DNA from: a virus
Virus record (IMG/VR): IMGVR_UViG_3300011400_000002
Location: 1 to 41,245 of that record
Strand: one strand, 5' to 3'
Length of the DNA: 41,245 nucleotides
In this document: positions 1-7,899 of the stretch, in pieces
Position numbering within the stretch: position 1 is the stretch's first letter
Layout of the letters: the number at the start of each line of letters is the position of its first letter
Made by a program: the position numbers and the translations under genes
The notes under the pieces: model-generated
Told to the model about the DNA's origin: nothing
The model's database searches: none
The model's input: only the letters and a program-made list of their open reading frames with translations

Positions 1-123
1 ACCATTGATAGTAATATTATTCACAGCTGCTGAACCCACTCCATCGCGAATTACAAATGTACGACCTGCCAAGGCATTTGCTGCTGGTAGAGTAACTTGC
101 AAAACTCCTGCGCTTGTATCGCA
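1..123. repeat. Terminal direct repeat (circular closure)
   Basis: The first 123 bases are identical to 41123-41245. The overlap lies inside one continuous tail-fibre reading frame, which continues in phase across it. The simplest reading is an assembly overlap of a circular or circularly permuted genome, as expected of a headful-packaging phage. A true short terminal repeat is less likely, because it would sit inside a coding frame. Confidence 0.95.
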
Positions 124-2433
124 ATTTATTACATAGTCGGTCCCCAAAACAGTATAGGGAGTGTCCGCATTGGCTTTCGTTGTAATTGGAACAACTAAAC
201 CCGTGCCGATTCTAAAAGATCCAGTCCCTGCATCTATTTGAACAGCTGAGGCTGCACCAGAAGCATTGATAACGATGGCATCTGTTACGTTTTCAGTCGC
301 TGTAATATTGATGCTTGACCCTGTGGCTATTATGTCTATATCCTCACCAGCTGCTGCGCCTGAAGCTAGAATATCGATACCTCCAGCAGTAGAAACAATC
401 GTAATCGAATCCGCCGCGCTTTCTGTAGCTGAAATATTTACTGATCCGCCTGTATTTACAATGTCAATGTCTTGACCTGCCGCGCCTGTTGCAAGAATAT
501 CAATACCTCCTGCACCCGCACTTAAAACAATCGCATCCGCTGCATCTTCGCCAGCAGTGATATTAACAGAACCTAGTGAAGATATTAGAGACAGATCAAA
601 AGCACCTGTGACGGTAAAGTTTGAGGCAGCCGCAGAGTCGAGCGAAATAGCGCCTGTAGTATCTACAATCACTCCACCAGTACCAGCGTCTACATTGATT
701 CCTCCAGCAACGCCAGAAGCATTAATAGTGATAGCATTTACATCTGATTCGGTAGCTTGAATATTGACGCTTGATCCCGTAGCTATAATGTCTATATCCT
801 CACCAGCTGCTGCACCAACTGCCAAAATATCGATACCGCCAATTAAAGAAGTGATAACAACTGAATCAGCCGCACTTTGACCTGATGAAAGAGTAACTTT
901 ACCAAGTGTCGATCCAATGTCTAATGAAAAAGCTCCCGTAACTGTAAAATTAGAAGCGGCTGCTGAATCTAGAGAAATTGCACCTGTAGTATCAGCTATT
1001 ATGCCTCCCGTAGAGGCATCGATATCAATACCACCGCCAGCTGTTGAAGCTGTAATATTCACAGCATCAGCTGTACCTAATCCGCCTGCGAGAGTAATTC
1101 CACCTGCTGTAGATGAAATATCTAATGAGGCCGCTCCAGTACCTTGTTGTGACCTGATACGAATAGTTTCAGATGTTCCACCATTTGCATTTAATGTAAT
1201 TGCTAGAGCAGCGTCTTCTGTTGAGGAAATATTTACGCTAGAACCTGAGGCTGAAATGTTGATATCTTCACTAGCTGATGCACCACTTGCCAATATATTT
1301 ATACCACCGACTGTAGATTCAATATTAATTGAATCTGTAGCATTTTCTGTCGCTGTTATTCTTACAGATGAACCAGTTGCCGTAAGGACAATATCTTCAC
1401 CTGGTGCTGCTCCTGGAGTTAAGATTTGTATGCCACCATTTGTTGAAGATAATACGATTGAATCAGTTACGTTTTCTGTGGAGACCAACCTGATTGAAGA
1501 TCCTGTCGCCGTTAATGCAATGTCTTCACCAGCTGCTGCACCTGCTGCATTAAGCTGAATTCCACCAATTGAAGATGTAATAACAATAGAATCAACACCA
1601 CTTTCACCAGCTATAATATTTATCGATCCAGCCGTATTTACAATATCGATGTCTTCGCCAGCTGCTCCAGCGGCTGTAATATCAATACCACCAGCAGAAG
1701 CATTAATTACAATTGCATCGGCAGCATTTTGACTTGATACCATACTCATTTGAAGGGCTACATCAACATCAAGACCTCCTGCTGCTGATAGAATTCTAAC
1801 TGCATCGGCAGCTGCTTCTTCACCGTTAACAACTACTCGCCCCGCATTGCTTGATAATGTTAAATCAACTCCAGCACCTGTTACACCAAGACTTGAGGCT
1901 GTTGTTGAGGTCATTGTTAATGCGCCTGTTGCTCCAGTAAATGAAACTGCTCCTGTAGCAGTTAAATCGGTAAATGAGCCAGGAAATCCACCACTTCCTA
2001 CAAAATTTGCAAGTTTAAGAGGTGTTATAATCTTATCGTCTAACGCTCCAGCATCTGTTTCGATTTGAGTTGCAATTTCCGCAATTCCAGCTTGTGTTTC
2101 TGTAGCTGCTGGGACGGCACCTACTACAATTCCTGCAATTACTGTTGCAACATCATTAGCGAGTGGAACTACAGCCCCAGCGGGCGCGGTGCCTGTTTGT
2201 AATTCTGCCAATGTTGCAAGCTCAACAGTCCCATATGTTGTTGTAGTAGCTGGATTTGCTCCGGCGATAGACCAAGAAACACCATTGTAAACATATTCTG
2301 TTGGTGGCGAAGTAGTCCTATCAAATACTGTTTGTCCAAGCTGTCCTTTAAAGCTCGCTGGAGGAGGGCCATTGATAAATGAAGCTCCAGGAGGAACATT
2401 GAACATACCACCAATTCCATATGCAACAGGCAT
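1..2433 (-). CDS. Repetitive tail fibre/spike protein (N-terminal 811 codons; gene crosses the join)
   Basis: The frame starts at ATG 2433 behind GAGGTGG, runs off base 1 in phase and resumes at 41122, ending at 41003: 850 residues in all. The first 150 or so residues look like a virion-attachment and low-complexity linker region. The middle is built from degenerate repeats of roughly 35 residues, with phrases such as GGIDI, AAGEDIDI, TGSSVNI and ENATDSI recurring; this is the look of an elongated beta-helix or trimeric shaft. The C-terminal domain (VTLPAANALAGR ... NNITINGGG) resembles small beta modules at the ends of phage fibres. Inferred role: receptor-binding fibre. It is the last gene of a minus-strand tail-fibre run that begins near 40.8 kb. 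Confidence 0.85.
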   Translation of the reverse strand, partial: MPVAYGIGGMFNVPPGASFINGPPPASFKGQLGQTVFDRTTSPPTEYVYNGVSWSIAGANPATTTTYGTVELATLAELQTGTAPAGAVVPLANDVATVIAGIVVGAVPAATETQAGIAEIATQIETDAGALDDKIITPLKLANFVGSGGFPGSFTDLTATGAVSFTGATGALTMTSTTASSLGVTGAGVDLTLSSNAGRVVVNGEEAAADAVRILSAAGGLDVDVALQMSMVSSQNAADAIVINASAGGIDITAAGAAGEDIDIVNTAGSINIIAGESGVDSIVITSSIGGIQLNAAGAAAGEDIALTATGSSIRLVSTENVTDSIVLSSTNGGIQILTPGAAPGEDIVLTATGSSVRITATENATDSINIESTVGGINILASGASASEDINISASGSSVNISSTEDAALAITLNANGGTSETIRIRSQQGTGAASLDISSTAGGITLAGGLGTADAVNITASTAGGGIDIDASTGGIIADTTGAISLDSAAASNFTVTGAFSLDIGSTLGKVTLSSGQSAADSVVITSLIGGIDILAVGAAAGEDIDIIATGSSVNIQATESDVNAITINASGVAGGINVDAGTGGVIVDTTGAISLDSAAASNFTVTGAFDLSLISSLGSVNITAGEDAADAIVLSAGAGGIDILATGAAGQDIDIVNTGGSVNISATESAADSITIVSTAGGIDILASGAAAGEDIDIIATGSSINITATENVTDAIVINASGAASAVQIDAGTGSFRIGTGLVVPITTKANADTPYTVLGTDYVINCDTSAGVLQVTLPAANALAGRTFVIRDGVGSAAVNNITING

Positions 2434-2495
2434 AACCCACCTCGTAATAAATTTATGAAACCTCACAATGTTTTATCTTTTCAAATTAATCAATA

Positions 2496-2504
2496 TGTTA
2501 TAAC
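2496..2504 (+). promoter_or_regulatory. Candidate extended -10 promoter
   Basis: TGTTATAAC is an extended -10 element (TGn plus TATAAC) lying about 27 bases before the TTG at 2531, in the divergent gap between the fibre gene and the forward HTH/membrane-protein cluster. No good -35 is visible, as is usual for extended -10 promoters. The same TGTTATAA string occurs at 37740-37747 before another forward gene. Confidence 0.4.
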
Positions 2505-2530
2505 AGTGTATTAACTAGGATGTATCAAGA

Positions 2531-2782
2531 TTGACAATAAACGAGAAATATAGTATGATCGATGAGCCTATGAAGGAATTTTATTCCGTAAAGGAATTTG
2601 CAGTTTTGATAGGTGTGCATTACAACACGGTGATACGATCGATCAAGAATGGAAAACTAAATGCATTCAGGATTGGAATAGGAAAAAAGGCAACCTATCG
2701 AATTGCTAGGATAGAGATAAATCGAATAGCTTTTTGTGATTTAGAGGACCGTGTTAATAAAATTATCGAAGGAAAAAAATAA
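2531..2782 (+). CDS. Small HTH DNA-binding protein (excisionase/MerR-like)
   Basis: Up to 83 residues. The stretch FYSVKEFAVLIGVHYNTVIRSI followed by a basic GKLNAFRIG wing is the classic winged helix-turn-helix layout of excisionase and MerR-type domains (HTH_17), in which the recognition helix is followed by a short hairpin. It probably binds DNA to regulate transcription or direct recombination. The start is uncertain: TTG 2531, ATG 2555 and ATG 2570 are all possible and none has a strong ribosome site. It is the first of three tightly packed forward genes (TAATG overlap with the next), opposite to the surrounding virion genes, so it may control this cluster. Confidence 0.7.
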   Translation: MTINEKYSMIDEPMKEFYSVKEFAVLIGVHYNTVIRSIKNGKLNAFRIGIGKKATYRIARIEINRIAFCDLEDRVNKIIEGKK

Positions 2783-2961
2783 TGGAAATTTTACTTCAAA
2801 CTTTAGCAATCATCGCATCTGTCATTGGATCTGCTTATTATATCCATCGAGAAGTTAAAACCGATATAGATTTGCAGACATCTAGAATAGACGCATCAAA
2901 TTCCAGAATTGATCAATTATATCAAATGTTTATTGATTTAATTAAAGAAGGTAAAAAATGA
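2782..2961 (+). CDS. 59-residue membrane protein with coiled-coil tail (holin-like)
   Basis: Begins at the ATG overlapping the TAA of the HTH gene. Residues 1-22 (MEILLQTLAIIASVIGSAYY) form one hydrophobic membrane segment. The rest is charged and helical, ending in GKK. One transmembrane helix plus a short cytoplasmic helix fits small phage holins, spanin-like or anchor proteins, but no family is recognised. Its pairing with another tiny membrane peptide supports a lysis role by context only. The stop overlaps the next start by 4 bases (ATGA). Confidence 0.65.
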   Translation: MEILLQTLAIIASVIGSAYYIHREVKTDIDLQTSRIDASNSRIDQLYQMFIDLIKEGKK

Positions 2962-3047
2962 GTATCGCCGCTATTGTTGTAAGCTTATTTGTGATAGGGA
3001 ATGTTATGTTTTGGGGGCTTGTGGGAATTGGTATTTTTTGTGATTAA
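2958..3047 (+). CDS. 29-residue hydrophobic membrane peptide
   Basis: Reads from the ATGA overlap with the previous gene. Almost the whole peptide is one hydrophobic segment (VVSLFVIGNVMFWGLVGIGIF), ending in CD. Translational coupling and strong hydrophobicity support it as a real gene; a holin or antiholin partner is possible. Its stop overlaps the convergent 858-residue gene by 4 bases. Confidence 0.55.
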   Translation: MSIAAIVVSLFVIGNVMFWGLVGIGIFCD

Positions 3048-5620
3048 TCCTGCATAAATAAAACCTTTAGATCGTCCAGCATGCCCGCAAGATCTTCTTT
3101 TTCTTTGATTAATAGGTCATAGTTTAATTTATTTTGCTTTCCCATATTATTTATATTTAATTTTTTTTCATAGATTTCTATTTTCTCTTTTACTTTATTG
3201 TACTTTTTCCAAATCGGTTGAGCCATTTTTTCATATTCTTCTTTAGATTTTCCCTTCGAGATAGGTTTTCTTTTATAAGTTTCTTCCTTAGTTGGCAGTG
3301 CTTTTTCAGGCCATTTCTTTTGTATTGTATCTCTAAATTGTTCTAATGCCTTCTTGTCATTATGAATCTTAAACTTTCCGTCACCAGGTACATCTATATC
3401 AATCTTTTCCCCAAATGCTGAAGGGTTTTTGATCGCGTCTTCGAGTCGATCCAATATAAACGCCTTCTGAGTTTGTAACCCTTTTTTGGTAATATCGGGC
3501 CTTTCTGCTGCATGTTCAATCTTCTCTTCGATTTTTTTGGTAGTATCGATTTTGGCTTTAATCTCTGCTTTCTTTTTTTCTTTAGCTTCTTTAACTTTGG
3601 TTGACTTTGATTCTTTGTCAATCTTAGTTTTCTTTTCGGCTTTGGCTATCTTCTGTTTCTCAATAGGTTTATGCTCCAGCCTCTTTCTTTCAGGTTCGCT
3701 TCTCTTGCTTTCAGTAGGAGGTTGCCTTTCTTTCAATTCTTCGATACGGGATTGAGTTTTTTCTAGTGTTGAAGGTTCAGGTTTAATTTTCTCGCCTTTT
3801 ACTTCTAGAGTTTCCGGTTCTTCGAAGAATGTTTTTTTAACTTTTTTTTCGTTTTCTTTTACAGCCTCTTTGAATTCCTTCTCATTAAAAACTTCACTGG
3901 GTCGTATTGCCTCTTTCTCAGCTTCTTCCACTTGTGATTTTAAGAAAGAAAAATCCTTTTCAGCTGTCTTAAAATCACCTTTTTTAAGATTCTTAATGCC
4001 TTCATGCCATTTGATTGTTAATTTGGGTTTGTCTAAAACAGTATTTAAGATAAATCTAGTACCATTTTTCGCGTAATCTATAGCTTTTTTACCCATGGAT
4101 AGTTTAGGACTTATCACAAATAGGCTAGCTGTCTCGACAAGATCTGTAAATCCTTTCTGTTTTGCAACCTGAAGCATTTTGTAGGGCTTTTCTGTAGTCA
4201 ACAAGTCTTTCATTAGTTGTTCAAACTTTGGATAATTTTCTCCTAGAGTTCGCTTGAAAGGTGCATTTTTATGAGGACTATCAAAAAACTTTCTAACTTG
4301 ATTATGATTTAAATTTCCTTTAAACATTTCATTAATAGATTCATTGATTTTTTCAGCGTCTAAAATCTGTGACCATGACTTATTTGTCTCAGGAAATAAC
4401 TTACTAAATTCCGTATTGGGAAATTCTTTTTCAATAACTTTAGCAATAGCTCTGTTGTAGTCCAAAAGTGCGTCTTTTTTAGCTCTATTAAAGTTTTTAG
4501 ACTTTACAGGATCATAAGCACCGGAAAGATCTTTATTATTATTTCTAAAAGCACTCACAAGATCACCAGCTCCGGCATTTCCTGTTGGCGTTTCTTCTAT
4601 AAATTGCTTCATTAATTGATGATATTCTTTCGTATATTCGCTAGGGGCAAGATTAGTCGATATGTTTTTCTTAGCCTGCTCTGCAATAGCTTTTTTCACT
4701 GTCATCGTGTTTATATGTTCAGGTATTTTATCTGCTAATTCTTGAACTTTAGCGAACTGTTCTTGAATTTCCGTCTTAAATAGTGGATTTAATTCTAATT
4801 CTGCGTGAGTCTTGCCTATTGGACTATTCTTAATGATGTCATCAGCTATGTTTTTAAAATCAGATTCTATCGCATTATTTATCTTACCGAATTTCTTTTC
4901 GCTAACTTGTCGTGATTCTTCTAAATTTTCAAAACCTCTTTCCGTTAATCCTGAAGGTTTTTTCTTAGCGCCTATTTCTAATCTCGGCGCATCTTTTGGT
5001 GGTTTTTTCAGAATCCCAAAAGCAAGCAATTCATCGAATGGTTCTGGCACTCCGATCTCTTTGAGGACTTCTCTTGTTGCTTCAACTCCAGCACCTAATA
5101 CGGGCTTAGGAAGTCCGACATTCAATGGTCTAAGCGTTGAACCTGATGGCGCTAGTCTAGTGGCCTCTGTTGCGAATCTAAGTCCTTTCTGAAATCGCGT
5201 TTTAGGTTCAAGCGGGAATCCGGTTCTTTCTTCTATAGCGCTTGCTAGATTCCTAACTGTTGGAATCATACTCATGGCTTTTTCACGTGCTTCTTCAAAT
5301 TCTTGCTCTGGAAATTCTTTACCTTCTTTCTCATACACTTGTTTTAATCTATCCATTTCTTCGTGATCAAGTTCACCAGCAGCTAAAAGTTGCCAAAAAG
5401 AAGCGGCAAGACCTGGGCCAGTTGTTTCTAGAAATCCTTGTATAGGTTGCATAGCACTTCTCAATGAAGATTTCCAAAATCCCTCTTGTTCTTCATCCAT
5501 TCCTTCTTTGAAAACCGGATCTGTGGCAGCTTGTCCAAAAGGACTTGAGAATGGATTACCCTTTCCTTGAGGATCTTCAATATAATCTTCTTCTAATGCT
5601 TGTTGAAAGGGATTAGCCAT
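3044..5620 (-). CDS. Large internal virion / DNA-ejection-type protein, 858 aa
   Basis: Third of three consecutive genes that look like P22-type ejection (pilot) proteins. The N-terminus (MANPFQQALEEDYIEDPQG) is acidic, and residues around 60-200 hold amphipathic, moderately hydrophobic stretches. The last 350 residues are very rich in Lys and Glu with long coiled-coil character (EKTQSRIEELKERQPP, KAEKKTKIDKESK). No enzymatic motif such as a lysozyme domain was seen. The ATG overlaps the previous gene's TAA by one base. The role is inferred from gene order (after tail genes, before lysis-like genes) and composition; specific homology was not established. Confidence 0.6.
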   Translation of the reverse strand: MANPFQQALEEDYIEDPQGKGNPFSSPFGQAATDPVFKEGMDEEQEGFWKSSLRSAMQPIQGFLETTGPGLAASFWQLLAAGELDHEEMDRLKQVYEKEGKEFPEQEFEEAREKAMSMIPTVRNLASAIEERTGFPLEPKTRFQKGLRFATEATRLAPSGSTLRPLNVGLPKPVLGAGVEATREVLKEIGVPEPFDELLAFGILKKPPKDAPRLEIGAKKKPSGLTERGFENLEESRQVSEKKFGKINNAIESDFKNIADDIIKNSPIGKTHAELELNPLFKTEIQEQFAKVQELADKIPEHINTMTVKKAIAEQAKKNISTNLAPSEYTKEYHQLMKQFIEETPTGNAGAGDLVSAFRNNNKDLSGAYDPVKSKNFNRAKKDALLDYNRAIAKVIEKEFPNTEFSKLFPETNKSWSQILDAEKINESINEMFKGNLNHNQVRKFFDSPHKNAPFKRTLGENYPKFEQLMKDLLTTEKPYKMLQVAKQKGFTDLVETASLFVISPKLSMGKKAIDYAKNGTRFILNTVLDKPKLTIKWHEGIKNLKKGDFKTAEKDFSFLKSQVEEAEKEAIRPSEVFNEKEFKEAVKENEKKVKKTFFEEPETLEVKGEKIKPEPSTLEKTQSRIEELKERQPPTESKRSEPERKRLEHKPIEKQKIAKAEKKTKIDKESKSTKVKEAKEKKKAEIKAKIDTTKKIEEKIEHAAERPDITKKGLQTQKAFILDRLEDAIKNPSAFGEKIDIDVPGDGKFKIHNDKKALEQFRDTIQKKWPEKALPTKEETYKRKPISKGKSKEEYEKMAQPIWKKYNKVKEKIEIYEKKLNINNMGKQNKLNYDLLIKEKEDLAGMLDDLKVLFMQD

Positions 5621-6858
5621 TACCAGTGATAACCTTTTTTCTTAGCAATTTTTTCTGCTTCTGCTTGAATTTTCTTGGGGTCTTTCGTGATTAGTTTTGC
5701 TTCTTGCATTATCTGAGAAATAATTTTTTTATGTTCTGGATTATTATAATCTAAAGGAGATTTTTTAATATTTTCTGCATCTTTAAATATTGCTTCCTGT
5801 TCATCCATCATACGATTAAAAAGAGCATCCGTTTTTTGTTTTGCTCTTTCTTGTATCTTTTTTCTAAATTCTAATATTCCTAACGGTTTACCAGAATCTT
5901 CTGATTCTTGTTCAACTTCTTGAGCAGCTTCAGCCATTGTGATATCATTTTGAGAAGCTCGACTCATAGAATTGATAACGGCTATTTTTTGCTCGTCTGT
6001 GAGATAGGTATCGGCAATCTTATTCTCTAAAATTTCAATTTCTTTAACTCTGGTAGCTCCTGCGAAAAGATTTTTTAGAGCTCCATACCCTTGAACAAGT
6101 GATGCTTTATATTGAACAGTCTCAGGTGACAAAAAAGATAAACCCATTTTTCCAGGAAGTGATTCTAAAAAAGTCGCAACCAATGGATGATCTAGTTTTC
6201 CAGAATTAATCAGTTCTAAAGATTCTTTTTTGGCTGTTAAATCTCTTTCAGCAGCTTCTGCCCTTTGTGCTAAATCTTGACGAAATGGAAGCGTTTCGGC
6301 TCGAATTTTATCTTTTCTTCTTTCATCTGCCTTAGTTTCTTCTCGTGCCTCTCTTGTCTCAACATCAGCCATGTGTTCTAATGCTTTTGATGCCTGAGGA
6401 TCTGTAAGTGCAATTTGCGCTCTTTTCTCTTTTGTAATATCCGAATATTTAAATCCTTTTTTCTTTTTAGGCTCTTCATCAATTGTATTTAATTCGGAAG
6501 GTTTTTCTTGTGTTTGAGTTAGTTGTTGCTTATCTTCCCCAAAAAGACCTTTAAGAAGTTCATGTCTCTTTTTTAATTCATCCTCTTTTCTTTGTCCTTT
6601 CAAAGACTCCGCAACAACTTGCTGACGCATTTTTGGATCAGTAATACCAGATAAATCAATACCTAAGCGTTTAGCAGATTCATTTTCTTCTTCATATCTA
6701 GCTTTTTCTTGTTTATCTCGTTCTTCTTTTTCTTTCTTTTCTTGTTTTCCTTTTAAACTATCGGAAACACCTTCTGAAAATCCTTTTCCAAGACCGCCTC
6801 CAAAAGCTCTCCCAAATTCGGAACCAAATGTTCTTTTTGCTGGTAAAACCTGAATCAT
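5620..6858 (-). CDS. Ejection-type internal virion protein, 412 aa
   Basis: The N-terminus is Gly-rich and amphipathic (FGRAFGGGLGKGFSEGVSDSL), a feature of membrane-interacting pilot proteins. Most of the rest is charged alpha-helix with EK-rich coiled coil at 40-80 and 150-215. Its Shine-Dalgarno (GGAGGAGG) is made by the last Gly codons of the upstream gene, so the two are translationally linked. It probably leaves the capsid with the DNA, like P22 gp16/gp20, but this rests on position and composition rather than a recognised domain. Confidence 0.6.
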   Translation of the reverse strand: MIQVLPAKRTFGSEFGRAFGGGLGKGFSEGVSDSLKGKQEKKEKEERDKQEKARYEEENESAKRLGIDLSGITDPKMRQQVVAESLKGQRKEDELKKRHELLKGLFGEDKQQLTQTQEKPSELNTIDEEPKKKKGFKYSDITKEKRAQIALTDPQASKALEHMADVETREAREETKADERRKDKIRAETLPFRQDLAQRAEAAERDLTAKKESLELINSGKLDHPLVATFLESLPGKMGLSFLSPETVQYKASLVQGYGALKNLFAGATRVKEIEILENKIADTYLTDEQKIAVINSMSRASQNDITMAEAAQEVEQESEDSGKPLGILEFRKKIQERAKQKTDALFNRMMDEQEAIFKDAENIKKSPLDYNNPEHKKIISQIMQEAKLITKDPKKIQAEAEKIAKKKGYHW

Positions 6859-6859
6859 A

Positions 6860-7405
6860 TTAACCTCCTCCTAACCAAGCGCCGGCAGCCTTTCCAGCAC
6901 CTTCACCAAAACCTTGTGCTAAACCAACACCAGCTTCATGCAAGAATGACTTTGGTTTTTCTTGTAGACCTTTTTCATAAGGTCTTTGATTAAGTACTTG
7001 ATTACTTAATCCCATTAGATCGGTAATTGCTTGTTTACGCAATCCCATACGGTTAGCTTGAAGTTGACCAGCAAAATCTTGTGAAGCTGTATTCATTGTA
7101 TTTTGGAAACCACTACTTTTCTGAGACCCCATACCCATACCACTGAATCTTGAACCTAAGTTTCCTTGCAAAGCACTAAATTGCTTCATTGCTGGAGCTT
7201 CCATCTCTTCAAATTGAGACTCATCCCCCATTGCAAGCTTGCTTAGGAAACTATTTGGATCTAAGTGGGCAAATTGATTTTTAAAAAGTTCCGTTTGTTC
7301 AGGTTCATATTGAGATATTTGATATTTGTTATATCCTGAAGGAATTTTTTCTTTTGTCTGAGCAGCTTGTTGGGAGGAGAAGGCCCCTCTTGGTAATGAA
7401 TTCAT
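6860..7405 (-). CDS. P22 gp7-like DNA transfer protein (putative), 181 aa
   Basis: ATG 7405 follows GAGGTTTACC. The centre (FSALQGNLGSRFSGMGMGSQ, then SSGFQNTMNTASQDFAGQLQ) and MGLSNQVLNQRPYE are of a type common in podovirus genomes next to portal and tail modules. The C-terminus is Gly/Ala-rich with GAGKAAGAWLGGG. It is the first of the three ejection-type genes, the place gp7 holds in P22-like phages. Function is inferred. The closing GGAGGAGGT also serves as ribosome site for the next gene. Confidence 0.6.
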   Translation of the reverse strand: MNSLPRGAFSSQQAAQTKEKIPSGYNKYQISQYEPEQTELFKNQFAHLDPNSFLSKLAMGDESQFEEMEAPAMKQFSALQGNLGSRFSGMGMGSQKSSGFQNTMNTASQDFAGQLQANRMGLRKQAITDLMGLSNQVLNQRPYEKGLQEKPKSFLHEAGVGLAQGFGEGAGKAAGAWLGGG

Positions 7406-7425
7406 GGTAAACCTCTTTTTTTAAC

Positions 7426-7893
7426 TTATACCTGAGATAGCCACTCTAAAACAATAATTCCTTTAGTCAAAGCAGGCGCTCCGGCACCAACATTAAAAAC
7501 AATCTGAGTTGGAGTTAAGTAAAAGGTAATCTGACCTGCTATTGGAACACTACTTGCTGCAATAATACCATACCAATTTGTTCCATCTGTGTATTGACCA
7601 TACATAGCGGCCATATCAAATATTCCAGTGATATCAATTCCATGGTCAATGTTTGCTGTCGTTATAAATGTATAGGCTTGCCGCAAACTTTGTTGGCGTC
7701 TATTCCTATCTACATAGTAAGAATTACCTGTGATTGCTGGTCTTGTCGAAGGAAAAAGACCGATTGTGCGATCATTAATAGATTGAGCAATCTCAATGTA
7801 AGCACGTGTAAGAATGACAGAAACTTGATTAACATCCGGTGGAAACTCTCTGGATGACTTTATGAAGGGTGATTGATTAATTACTATTGCCAT
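7426..7893 (-). CDS. Virion structural protein, 155 aa
   Basis: Starts at ATG 7893 behind GAGGATAA, 6 bases after the stop of the 943-residue tail protein. It is beta-rich, with an aromatic middle (MYGQYTDGTNWYGI), and has no signal or membrane segment. It lies between the large tail protein and the ejection proteins, so a small tail or neck component is likely. I do not recognise a named family. Confidence 0.55.
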   Translation of the reverse strand: MAIVINQSPFIKSSREFPPDVNQVSVILTRAYIEIAQSINDRTIGLFPSTRPAITGNSYYVDRNRRQQSLRQAYTFITTANIDHGIDITGIFDMAAMYGQYTDGTNWYGIIAASSVPIAGQITFYLTPTQIVFNVGAGAPALTKGIIVLEWLSQV

Positions 7894-7899
7894 TTATCC

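Noticed and set aside
266-2068. Forward open frames (e.g. 917-1558) across the fibre region
   Set aside because: They are shadows opposite the long minus-strand fibre frame. Their low-complexity Pro/Ala/Ser/Ile makeup comes from complementing Gly/Ala/Ser/Ile-type codons, and they lack consistent ribosome sites.
2169-2426. 85-codon minus frame at the fibre start
   Set aside because: Out of phase with the fibre frame from ATG 2433, which has GAGGTGG and continues for 850 codons; the 85-codon frame has no ribosome site.
3486-5445. Forward frames inside the 858-aa gene
   Set aside because: Hydrophobic Ser/Leu/Phe-rich frames result from antisense of Lys/Glu-rich codons; no ribosome sites.
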